This document shows, in pieces, positions 13,101 through 24,100 of a DNA stretch of 62,739 nt. The notes beneath the pieces are model-generated. The model saw only the letters and a program-made list of their open reading frames with translations, made no database searches and was not told where the DNA came from. The translations under genes were made by a program, and so were the position numbers. How positions within the stretch are numbered: the first letter of the stretch is position 1; every line of letters starts with the position of its first letter. This DNA comes from Phoronis australis. Lineage: Eukaryota > Phoronida > Phoronidae. The stretch spans positions 175,420-238,158 of the forward strand of contig NMRA01000371.1 in assembly GCA_002633005.1 (NCBI GenBank). The letters run 5' to 3'.

Positions 13101-16100
13101 NNNNNNNNNNNNNNNNNNCCCTACAGCTCCCCCTCTCCTCTACCCCTACAGCTCCCCCTCTACCCCTAGAGCTCCACTACTTTCGTTTGTGCTTAGAATA
13201 CTGATGTCTTCATTTTTAACAGTGGATTTCTCAGGCAAAAAGACCGTAAACACAAATTACAGACAAGCTAGGTATATGGAATAAAGAAACAGCATTTGCA
13301 CGTTTGAGGAACAAATTCATCCTTGTGGAAGTTACAGCAAACTATGTAAAAATAAAGATTTTTAGAAAAATTGTAGTTACAGGTCACTTCTTACGAGCTC
13401 AAATTGAGATTATGTGATCCTCAAGGATTCTTTAAGTATTATAAGTCAGCAGCTCATGAATAGAAAATTATTTATGAAATTATTTCCTTAGTAACGATGG
13501 TAGCCAACTACCTGAAGGCTGCCCAGATGGACGAAGCAATGTAAACTGTACTTAACCAACAGTTGTGCTCACACGTTGTATTTGGGACACATGCAACATC
13601 AAGGACAAAATGGTGAAAAGGGGAACTGTTGGATACATTTTGTAATGGGCCATGAAATTGTGAAAACTGAGAAATTTGAGGAAGGCTTATTCGTCAACAT
13701 TATAGTCAATACGATGAACTATTTTATTGCAAATTGTTACTACTAGTTCAAAAAGTACGTTCTTGTTTTTCCTGAAGTGTCTATTATACAGAGAGTCTAC
13801 AAAGACACGGAACACACCAGTGTCTGTTCACAGGAATAGAACAGCGTCTGCTTGCAAAATAAGACAACAAGCACAAGACATGTTCACAAAAACAGTTAGT
13901 TCAGCACAGCTGTTCGCAGAAACATGACACGGAGGCAAAAATATAGTGCGCAAAAATATAAAATAGCTCCGAGAATGAGAATTAAGGTAAAACAGATACA
14001 TGATAAACTCGCAACAGATTTCTTGACCTGCCAACAACATTACCATGGAAACCACATCAACACGATAACCACCCAACAACAACTCAAACCAGGTGCAAGG
14101 GAAGATTTTAAGGTATTTAACCCCATACGTTCATGTATCCTTACGCATGCAACATACTAAAAGCAGACGGACATGACATGCAAGTTGTGTGGTGGCAGAC
14201 AAACCATTGTCTGATCAGTAAATTGTCTTGAAATCACTGATGAAGCAACCAACTGTTTGTTAATGGTTAGTAAAGGAGTAGCATGCTAGTCATGTGACAT
14301 GTTTAGAGGGGCTGTTAATACAGGGCTAACAAACTAAAATGGCAAAATCAAACGGAAACAAAAGACTGCCCGTAAACAAGATTATTCAAACATTTTGATA
14401 CAACAAAATGTGGACAGAAGACATTACAATGGTATGTCATAGTAATTCTAAAAATCTAAAAAAACACATTTAACTGCAAGACATGGACTTCCAACTTAAT
14501 AATGTATTTTTTAAGAATCCTACATTCTAATGCCTGCCGACAAAGGACAGAAACAAGCATTACAAGATAACAAAAAAGCAAGTTGGAAGACAAGCCGCCC
14601 GTCAGCCCGTCACAAGCTAATGAAAACTGTTGCAAAGTTTACCACGTACAGAATGCGTATGGCATTTGGCTTTATGTTAATCCATATTCTCTTAGAGCTG
14701 TTTCAATTGCTTCGTCCTTTGAAAATATAAAGGAGACGATAATGAATGATTACACACTGCCACAGATAAGGCAATAATTACAAGCCTGCATCAAAAGAAA
14801 CAAAGGAACAGCGACATGACGACAGACGAACCGGAGCACCAGCAACAGCAAGACAAAGTGAACAGTGTGAAGCAGTGAAATATTTGAAATATGTGCGTCG
14901 TGCGAACAAGTCAAGGTTGAAAATGGGACACGACGGTTTAACTATGAGCTGTTGAAATTCATCGACATGATTTAAGAAAAGTGATTTAAGAAAAGACCAT
15001 GGAGAGAAAGAGAGTTGTGGACTTCCTGGCACAGCCAGAACAGAGAAAAGAAAAATGATGATTGTACATACATGGCACCAAATGTAACTATGTGGCCTTA
15101 CCTATGTTCACATTTCATGCTAACAATTTTAACACAAGCAGCATTTTACTGACAACACTTTGTCTAGTCTCTACAAGAAAGGACTCACAATTCATTCAGA
15201 GCTTGAGAAAATACTCGACTCAGAAAAATTCACAAAACAGAAGAAATGGCATAACTCCCACACTAAGACATTTCCTACAAAACACTTGATGACATAGTGA
15301 ACGCAACGCAAACATTTAATTCCCTGTACAAACATTTCAGGCAGTTTTCAATTTTTATAGAACAGTGTTCCCGTGCCTCAATGAAACATGAATAAATTAC
15401 TATGTTGTGCGAGACGTACAGTGCTGATGGTGAGAGACAATAGTATTGAAAGATGAAATATTGCTAGAGACAATAGTATTGAAAGATGAAATATTGCTAG
15501 AGACAATAGTATTGAAAGATGAAATATTGCTAGAGACAATAGTATTGAAAGATGAAATATTGCTAGAGACAATAGTATTGAAAGATGAAATATTGCTAGA
15601 GACCCTGCAATCATGTGTTAAATAGTGCCCTGCAGGATGCAACAAAACTGAAAGCTTCATGATTCTTTGAGTAAAAAGACCAGCGTCGTGAGACGAGTAC
15701 GAAAATGAAAACTTCACTCTATTCTGTGAGAAATTTTGGGGATGAGAAATTCTAAGTATACAACTAAGTGAAAAACAAAAGCAATGCACTTGAAATAAAA
15801 GCATTTCATGCAATGTTGGTGATAAAGTAAGAAGTTCTGCAACAGCGCCAGCCCCAACATGCAGCATACACAACATCATGCTTTCAATATAAGAGATAGA
15901 ACTGGACAGTTCTCAGATGGACACTGGACAGTTCTCAGATAGAACTGGACAGTTCTCAGATACACTGGACAGTTCTCAGATAGACACTAGACAGTTCTCA
16001 GATACACTGGACATATCTCAGATAGAACTGGACAGTTCTCAGATGGACACTGGACAGTTCTCAGATGGACACTGGACAGTTCTCAGATGGACACTGGACA

Positions 16101-19100
16101 GTTCTCAGATAGAGACTGTGTAATGGCCAGGACAACGTAGATGCATCATTCAAAGAATGACCACAAATGAGCTGAAAATCAAAAGATTTCCAACACCACT
16201 GGCGGATCTGAGAATAGTCCACTCCTACACCAAAGATTAGAGAACACAATTTATAGACATACTTGACAGTGTAGGGGGCTGAGCGATGAAAATGTCCAAA
16301 ACTGTTACTGTTTAGCCAGAAGTTTTCGTCATTTTTACCAGAATTTTAGAAGGGGCAACAGCCTGCCCCACATCTGCCTAATACATCTGACACATACCAG
16401 GTAAGAGTATTATGTAAATGATAAGAAACCAGGGTCCAATAAAAAATTTTTGATAACAAAAAAAAAATTGAAATGATACATCAACATGAAAAATAATTCA
16501 ATTTTTCTTCGAAGATTTTGACACAATCAGACATTTTATGCAAAGCGTGATGACCCTGTTATCACACAGATTAAATCACTCATTCCTGACAATATCTGAC
16601 AGTAAGATGCTTAAGTTTTCAGTGAACCCGTTCTCAATACAACTGAATACCAAACCAGCACATCTATAAATTCAGACCAGAGACAGAACACCCACAAAAA
16701 AGTACCCAAACAATTAAGCTCCGCCCCACCATTACCTCTTGCAGAGCGTCCTGCGCTGCAATGGATTTCAGCACATTCTTCTTGCTGGTTTCCTGGACCT
16801 CACCTCCCAGTAGAAACTCATCAAGCATGAAGTAGGCCTTCTCAAAGTTGAAGATTATGTCCAGCTCACACACCTGGGACACAGTTACTGACAGCATTAG
16901 AATTAGGAGCCATGATCGGCACAAGGAATCTGGTCGTGTTCAGGAAATATTCTTTTTAAGCTGTGGAAATCAAAGCTTCTGCCAAGACAGTGAAAATCAA
17001 TTTAACAAGAGTTATACCTTCTGCTGTAAATATTCTATGACTTGTGCAAAGTTCACATACGTCTTCAGTTAATCTAGTCTTTTTACAGAATGACATCCAA
17101 AACATTCATATTTCAACATACTTCTTAAAACATTTGAAGGTAATTGTCAAACTTCATGAAGTACTCTCGCATATCATCAAATAACTCTTTCACTGACCAT
17201 TTTCAACCCTAAACATACGTATATTCTGAATATTTGATGAGTGGAGAATCTTAATTCATGTCTTACATGACCGACCAAAACGTCGTACCAATGTAAATAG
17301 GTTAGAGGATGGTGTAAACGAAACCAATAAATTTTAGAAATGATGTTACACATAACCACCTCAAAACACTTTTAGGAAGACATTATGTAAACGGTATGGT
17401 CTCGACTACGGAAAGCCAATGCAGAATAAATTCCAGGAAACATAATTTCTATTCAACAATTAAAATCTCTTCAGAACCAAAAAAACAACTCAAAACCAGA
17501 ATTTAACAAGTCAGTGCCCAAAATTTATCAAGTCAGGAGCCAAATTCAACACGTCACGATCGAAAACTTATCACGCCAGGACCAAAAATTTATTGAGTCA
17601 AACCCAAAAACTTATCATGCTAGGACAGAAAATTTTCATGCCAGGAGACCACCTGAACATCCACTCATAATCTGTTGTGTCTCTAATACTCAGCCATATT
17701 CAAGTCTAATGTGTCCAAGTGTACATTGACGTCTGTGTAGAAGAGGCATCGCATTGTCACAATAAGATGACTGTTGTCAGCAAGACGTCTCTGAATGCTT
17801 AGTCCTTTTGTACCTAGTACCGACGTTATTCCTTTGAGGAGTCAATACTTGTGAAAAATCATGTGGTCTCTTGACATAAAAGTTTTCTGGCGTGATCAAT
17901 TTTCGGTCCTAACATGTAAAATTTTGGTCTTGAAGAGTTAAATTTTCAATTCTGAAGTGACAAATTATGGGTCCTGACATAACAAATTTTTGGCCCTGAC
18001 ATGATAAATTATGGTCTTAAGTGGTTTTTTGGTCTTGCAAAGTGAAAGTAACGTTTTAAACTTTTGGATCGATTTTAGTTAGTACATAAGTGAATTCTGG
18101 TTTTGAGGTATTTACTTTTGGCCCTGCAAAGTAAAAATGTTTTGGTCCATTTTTAATTTTATAGTTTTCCGCTATGGGTTTCCACGCCCATCACATGCAT
18201 CTCATTCAGAACACAAAAGAGTGACTGCTTGTGATAAATCTGTGCTGGGATCTCTTCTATTTACTTCAAAAGCCAAATGTGTGGACAAAGAAATACTTAC
18301 ACTACCAAAATACTTGTCTAGAAGTTCCACGTATCTATGGATGATCTCCAGTGCAAGAAGTTCATTGTCTTCGTTTTCAATTGCACAACAGAAGTATAGA
18401 CTAGCGTATCTAGAAATGAAACAACTCTTGATGATATATACCATTGTAATGTAGTAATTCTTCAACTCTACCACACACTATGAGGACACATAAAATTTTC
18501 TCGACAACAATGCTATATTGAGAGCTGCTTTGGTGGTCAGACAGCAAACAATAAAGTGGTTTATGGAGACAAAAATACCTATGAGCTTCATTACGACCAC
18601 CCCATAACAATAAACTATAAGAAGAACCCAGACGAAATGTGGATTCAGAAAGACATCAGGACTTTTAAAGAAGTCTCGCTCATATGATTTGGAGGTGGGT
18701 GGCAAGCCGAGCATGGACGCAGCGAACATTTTCCAAATTTGGGTCGCATGCTCATTGACACAGAAGACGGATACTGTATTTGGTTATTCAGAAAAATAAA
18801 TTAAATGGTTTACAAATTAAGGATAAACACACAAAAAAGAATTTTAATAAGAAACTCAACTTGACGATTTCCTTGTATTAAGATATTTTTCTATAGTAGC
18901 GTAATCATAACAACCTTTTGTACACAATTTTCAAGTCCTTCCACTCAAGAAAGCTGCACATTTTGGGTTTACGAGCCAACACAGTAGTTATCAACTCTCG
19001 TGTAATTTTCTTCTTCGCCTTGTCCTGATGTGGAATGTACCATTTCTGAAGCCGTAGTTTGCCCTGACGGCTGAACAGCAACATAAATTGCATCTACAAA

Positions 19101-20483
19101 AGAAGAGGGACATAGCACTTGAATGACTCCAGTCATAAACTATTTAGCCATAAGCCTTCACACGTCTATTTTGTGAATGTCCAGACATAGGCTTTTGAGT
19201 TGACCCTAAACAAATCGCCTCTTACTATTAGGTGAATGGTTTGGAGATATGAGCTAAGCTAAAACAATCGAGATAAGCTCCATGTCCCGGCGTGACCAGG
19301 TGTAGCCTTGGTGCAAAGCTGTAAAATAAATGTACAGCTTTGAGCCGATGTGGGTAAAAAAAATGACCAGACACAAAATAATGTCATTAAAAATTACACT
19401 CTTCCTTGAGTAAACAAAATTGGCATTCCAGCGTTATTCTGCAGCTTAAGTTATGGAGGGATATTTTGTGTAGGCTTCTTGTGCCATGAAACATGGCGTT
19501 ACTATTGGCCAGTTTTCTATTTTGCCATTTCTTCACTCAACTATTCTTCTTCCACGAGGTTGCTTACATGTCACAACAAATTACTGTAACTGATTTCACT
19601 TCCTTACAAGCTGGAGCAGGACACCGTGAATGGTAAGAAGAAAGAACAATTGCTAATGGTTTGTTGAAACCTTGTTTTGTGTAAATTTTTTGAGTTTTGT
19701 GTTTGATATGGATGGCTGAAGTGAAGCACCCGTGAAATTTCTGGTCAGGAGTGTCATACCTTGTAGTATTATATATAGTGTATTATATATAGTGTATTGG
19801 AGACGATCAGAAGATGAGGACGCCTGTGGCTTCATCCAGGGCGATGTAATTGCCTTGCTACTAGTACACTCCGAAACCCTATAGTCGTCCGCCTAAGCAT
19901 AAAACCGGCTTGTTGTCTTACTCACCCAATTATTCCACTTCAAAGTTATGATCTGAATAGGACTTGATTTAACTCTCACAAATATATAGTATTCGTTGAT
20001 TCAAACGTTTTCTTTTACTTAAGCCGAGTTGTTCAACTGTGCATTGGTTTTCGGCAGCCATTTTATAATGACACCTATGGTCGTCATGTGCTGCCGCCTT
20101 TTGAAAGGACAGAAAACCACACAGAAAAAGGCCAANTAAGAAGAAAGAACAATTGCTAATGGTTTGTTGAAACCTTGTTTTGTGTAAATTTTTTGAGTTT
20201 TGTGTTTGATATGGATGGCTGAAGTGAAGCACCCGTGAAATTTCTGGTCAGGAGTGTCATACCTTGTAGTATTATATATAGTGTATTGGAGACGATCAGA
20301 AGATGAGGACGCCTGTGGCTTCATCCAGGGCGATGTAATTGCCTTGCTACTAGTACGTAGTAGTAGGTCCGTGAACCTGAACCAGCTCGCCTTGTACTTG
20401 TAGTTGTACATTACCACATTAGAACAAACAGTACAAACAGCATACATAGAAATTGCATATATAAGATCCTGACAACTTACCAT
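10137..20483 (-). CDS. AP1S: AP-1 clathrin adaptor complex subunit sigma-1
   Basis: Five coding exons on the minus strand, in coding order 20483-20481, 19093-18915, 18409-18301, 16873-16736 and 10181-10137, give a 157-residue protein, the size of vertebrate AP1S2. The first coding exon carries only the ATG before its donor (gtaagt), and the next begins with a second Met ([19 protein letters not shown]), as in vertebrate AP1S genes. Family signatures in order: [53 protein letters not shown] and the tail [14 protein letters not shown]. It is the small subunit of AP-1, which sorts cargo into clathrin vesicles at the trans-Golgi and endosomes and helps bind dileucine signals. The gene is head-to-head with DHRS12 and convergent with ZRSR2. 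The last intron (10182-16735) contains an assembly gap, so alternative C-terminal exons cannot be excluded. AP1S1/2/3 paralogy cannot be settled here. Confidence 0.95.
11081..11930. repeat. Degenerate repeat of about 150-180-bp units
   Basis: Four to five diverged units each carry a phrase like 'gggcaccacagtagtcaaat', then 'caacaccagctgtg', a 'ctcctcatgaagga' block and 'aatttcatgaagat'. The units are clear by eye around 11130, 11240, 11380, 11620 and 11740. The array lies in the last AP1S intron. Long frames across it (10756-11067, 11602-11907) are repeat-driven. Confidence 0.55.
12353..13172. repeat. CT-rich 20-bp minisatellite interrupted by the assembly gap
   Basis: Units of about 20 bp (ctacagctccccctctaccc) run into the gap at 12440 and out of it at 13119. 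The array evidently caused the gap, and its true length is unknown. It lies in the last AP1S intron. Confidence 0.9.
12441..13118. other. Assembly gap, 678 N
   Basis: Undetermined bases. The same minisatellite borders both sides, so the gap may be all tandem repeat, but other sequence, including an alternative exon, cannot be excluded. Confidence 1.
13173..15432. other. AP1S intron, nothing recognised
   Basis: Intronic sequence on the AP1S strand with no domain-like frame. Plus-strand frames of 60-85 residues (13727-14160, 14530-14777) are compositionally ordinary and match nothing I recognise. Confidence 0.4.
15433..15602. repeat. 33-bp tandem minisatellite, five copies
   Basis: Five almost perfect copies of a 33-bp unit containing gacaatagtattgaaagatg lie end to end. 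Because 33 is divisible by three, the minus strand shows an 11-residue repeat in more than one frame, with no coding support. It lies in an AP1S intron. Confidence 0.95.
15901..16113. repeat. About 21-bp tandem minisatellite, ten copies
   Basis: Ten copies of a unit built on ggacagttctcagat with variable spacers (agaact, tacact, ggacact) recur through this stretch. It lies in an AP1S intron about 620 bases downstream of exon 4 in the gene's direction. Confidence 0.93.
17466..18152. mobile_element. Foldback-like element: 22-bp tandem units in opposed arms
   Basis: The left arm (about 17466-17650) consists of diverged 22-bp units of the form caggaccaaaaatttatc plus atgt. The right arm (about 17874-18152) consists of the reverse complement of the same unit (acatgataaatttttggtcc plus tg), seven to ten copies. 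A 220-bp unrelated spacer separates them. Inverted repeats that are themselves tandem arrays are the defining structure of foldback elements such as Drosophila FB and sea urchin TU. The element occupies much of the AP1S intron 16874-18300, ending about 150 bases from exon 3. No transposase is seen. Confidence 0.6.
19634..19867. repeat. Duplicated segment, copy 1
   Basis: This 234-bp segment repeats almost identically at 20137-20356. The two differ mainly by one extra 14-bp tattatatatagtg unit in this copy. It lies in AP1S intron 1. Copy 2 starts directly after a single 'n' (20136), so an assembly-made duplication of two alleles is likely. Confidence 0.9.
20137..20356. repeat. Duplicated segment, copy 2 (next to an 'n' join)
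   Basis: 220 bp, near-identical to 19634-19867 and starting immediately after the undetermined base at 20136. The flanks differ from copy 1 on both sides. It lies in AP1S intron 1, about 125 bases from the ATG exon. Confidence 0.9.
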
Positions 20484-21165
20484 GATGAAAATTTGGCCTG
20501 CGCCACAGGAAATTCCTGTGACTGCACTTGTACACTGTTCACAAACGAAATTCACTCAAATTCACGAAAACCTGTAAGCGGAAAGTGGCTGAGGTGGAGA
20601 AGTGACGTCAGTTAATTCAGCACATTTTGATGACGAAAGCAACGAATACTGCAAGCAGGCGAACATTTTGATTTTGATGTAGTAAAACACCCTTGTGTTT
20701 GAATTTTTGGAGATTCATATCGTGCTGGTAATAATTGTCTCAAAGATAAAACGCATGGTTAAAATTTAGGCCAAATGTTGCTGTTTGAAAGCATTTCGCC
20801 TAGAAAGCTAGTTTTCACGTTGGCCGAGAGGTAGCAGCACAGATGGAGCAATGTGTTGTTTTCGCCTAACCAAAGACATACGGTCTCTGGCCTAACTACT
20901 GACTGGTTATGTAACGATGACCTATCAACTCTGTCCCCTGATGTGCGTTCCGTGAACGCAAGACTTTCGCGAAAATATAAAACCTCGCGAGATATCATCA
21001 TGCATTACAAGTAGTGCAGAGCACTAGCACTAGCTTTTGTCGCAAGATTCTTGCATTGACGGAACTGAACCCTGATGACATTTATGTAAGAGTCTGTTTC
21101 CAGAAGTGCATAAAAGACGTAAAAGAAACTGCTTACGCTGTTCATCAACCGTGTGTCTTTTCACC
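20484..21165. promoter_or_regulatory. Shared upstream region of divergent AP1S and DHRS12
   Basis: Only 682 bases separate the AP1S ATG (minus, 20483) from the DHRS12 ATG (plus, 21166). In it are a perfect palindromic CRE, tgacgtca (20603-20610); a palindrome tttcgcgaaa (20965-20974), E2F-like; tataaaa (about 20976-20982), suitably placed for DHRS12; and ctcgcgagat (20984-20993), close to the TCTCGCGAGA element common at animal housekeeping and bidirectional promoters. Transcription starts and untranslated exon ends are not visible in the sequence. Calling it one bidirectional promoter is inference. Confidence 0.6.
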
Positions 21166-24100
21166 ATGAGTATCTACAGAAATGTCGTGTGGTATTTAAA
21201 AGGGAAGAAAGAATACATGAAGTGAGTATTTGCCCAATGCAGATTGGGTCAACTGACAACACTAATAAGCTCCTACCTTGTTGACCAAATGGTTTTATGG
21301 TGACCAAGTCTGTCTAATAGTGCGGCTCCCTTAAAGATGATTTAATCATTTATGAACTTTCAGTTCGTTTTAACCCCCCCCCCCCTACACATTTAAAAAT
21401 ATTTTAGCATGCCTCTGTAACTAAGCTAATGATAATGTATAACAATGAAAACAATGCTACTTGAACATCGTGCATTATTCAGTTCACTGACAACTTGTAA
21501 ATGTGTAAAACAAAAAATTCTGCTAATGGGTGACCTTTGCTCTGTATAATGCACTTTGGTTAGCCCTCATCATGCATTGTTATTCCCCAACACCTGGCAT
21601 GTCACTATACTTACTGGATACTGAGTGATTTACCTACGGCGGATCATTTTCTGCACAACTCGTTATTAAAGACATTTGGCAATTATCAACCAGGTACTTC
21701 ATATTTGCATCGCCACTATATGTTGTGCATGCAGTTTCTTTGATGGGAATTGGGTGTTCTACTTTAAGTCGACTGTTCGTAGCTGATAAAAATAATTGCA
21801 GCGTTGTGAAAACTTTTTACTTGTTCGTATTGCCTACGAGAGGTCTAAGGTGACAACTTAAAGAAAGTGAAACAAGAGAAAAGTTTACAAATAATATACT
21901 CAATTTATGCGCTTAAATGTAAAATACAAACCTACGTACATCATCAACTTCCGTCTCCGTCCGAATTGCTTTGACAAAATAACCCAAAGAATCCATAAGC
22001 AAGAAAAAATATGCCGAAAAAGCAACGACGAAAAACAATGCCGAAAAACATTAAAGCTCGAATAGAAAGACCCGAAAAGGTAGTTAGTTAGGTTGGGATT
22101 CCTTAGGGATAGGAATGTGACCCTGTAGAATCTGATTAAGTGTATATAAAATAGGCAAATTTGCACCACAAATGTATGCCAAATTATGCTGAAATAGGGT
22201 TCTCAAGTTAAATGTAAAAACCAATCAAAGTGCAAAGTGAAAATTTGTCATTGCAAGTCAGGGATTCACCAATAGACACCCCTTTAAAATGTGATTGACC
22301 GCTACTGTTTCTGGAATAAAACATTAAGTCTTGAGTCACGACTTGACTTGACTCACGACTTCATCAATAGACACATATTTCTAACTAATTGCATGACCAA
22401 ACTAATTGACCAAACAAAGAATAGAGTAGCAAGCAAGTTCCACTTTAAGGGAGAAAGTTAGCAAACCAATGTTTACATAGACCGATAGCTCTCTTATTGT
22501 CTGCACTCGGCTGATAAGCTCACGTTTTCCAGCAATTACAGTATGTTGTAAACGGCACGCTTTATGCTCGGCTAACCAATATTTATAAAAAACTTTTCAA
22601 AACGTCATTCAATAAATGTCGTGAAGAAGATGTGTTTTTATGAAATACTATCACCAAAGAACTGTGAAGAGAGAAAAACTTTTACAGAAGTTGGTCTTAA
22701 TTGTTAAACTTGTGAATTTCAACTGCTGATTCCTTTGTGTGACTGTAAAAGCTTTGAGTGACTTACTTAACCATACGTAGCATTGTGTAGCAACACAGAC
22801 TTGTTTGTCAAGTTTAAGTAAACTTGATTCTAGATCAGGTTGTGATGTGCAGTTGGAAATTTCCTGGTATTAACAGTCCTGCATCAATTCTCAATTGATT
22901 AATATTCATCTATTTTTTTATTCCTGCTTAAACATGAGAGACCTAATACTAGTGTAAATTCAAACCAAACCCCAATGAAAGTTGTGAACTGAAGGGCACT
23001 TTTCAATTACCTCATTCCCTGCCAACCTGTACTGGGTTCTTCATGAGGTGCCCATGAGTTCTCTATATGATTTTATTGCAGAGCTGGATTTGAGGCAGCA
23101 TCAAAAAAGTTTAACCCATCAGATCTGGACGTGGATGTCAAGGGGAGAAGCTTCATGGTAACTGGTGCTAATAGTGGCTTAGGGCTAACGTGTGCCTTGG
23201 AAATAGCTAAGAGAGGTGTGTATGTCTTATAGTGGCTTAGGGCTAATTTGTGCCTCAGAAATACCCGGTAGCTAAGAGACTGGTTTGCATGTATGACTGA
23301 CTTGGTATAGAATTGCATTGTCTTGGTAACAGTACATTTTTGGAGCATCAGTTGTGCGTGAGGTTTAATTCCTGCATCCTTGAGCAATTTGGTGAAAGTC
23401 TTAAGATCACGTCATTCTCAAAATGCAAAGCCACTTGCAGTGTTAGTTTGGCCGAGGTCAAAGTCGGTAACTGTCTGCTAAAATCAGTGAATTAAGTTTT
23501 TGATGGCAACATATCCTCTTGGTCCTTAAGTATTCTTGTAAGGGCATGTAGCTTTCTCAACGTTCTTCTGAAGACATTACACATTCGGAGGGGGGAGCTC
23601 ATCTGTTCACGGATCCACAGAGGGTAACCAAACACTCATGTTATCTTCTCAGCCAGGACCATAAACCCTTTATTGAGTTGTGTTTCATTACACAGTCCAC
23701 CTGTGACGTTTGTATACAGTTTACTGTAAGAGCAAGGTTCACAAAGAACTGCTTTCACTGACCTTGCATGTCAATGTCAAAAGGTCTATTGTGTGTGAAC
23801 GTCATGCACCCATGATTTACAACCATCCACAAAAATCTAAACCAATATGCAGACTATTTACCCTCTTCAAGCACAAAATGCACAAATATCTACACCAACT
23901 GAGTGGATGGTGGGTTCAGAAACTGATATCAATCTGGTCTTGTATTAACGTTCCCTGGCATTCAACTACACATCCCCAATCATCAACTAAGCTTCAGAGA
24001 GGCAGGTACATTTAAAGTCACTGCTAATTTTTTTATTGCTTTGCTCCATTCAAAAGGATGTTAGATCAGTGTTCCTGATGGTAGATCAGTGTTCCTGATG

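Noticed and set aside
15433-16113. Short regularly spaced repeats considered as a CRISPR array
   Set aside because: Units are contiguous tandem repeats without unique spacers, in a eukaryotic intron.
20821-20850. tRNA-like phrase gttggccgagaggt
   Set aside because: It resembles an A box, but no B box or stem pairing follows at the right distance; the same holds for gtggccgagagg near 48939.
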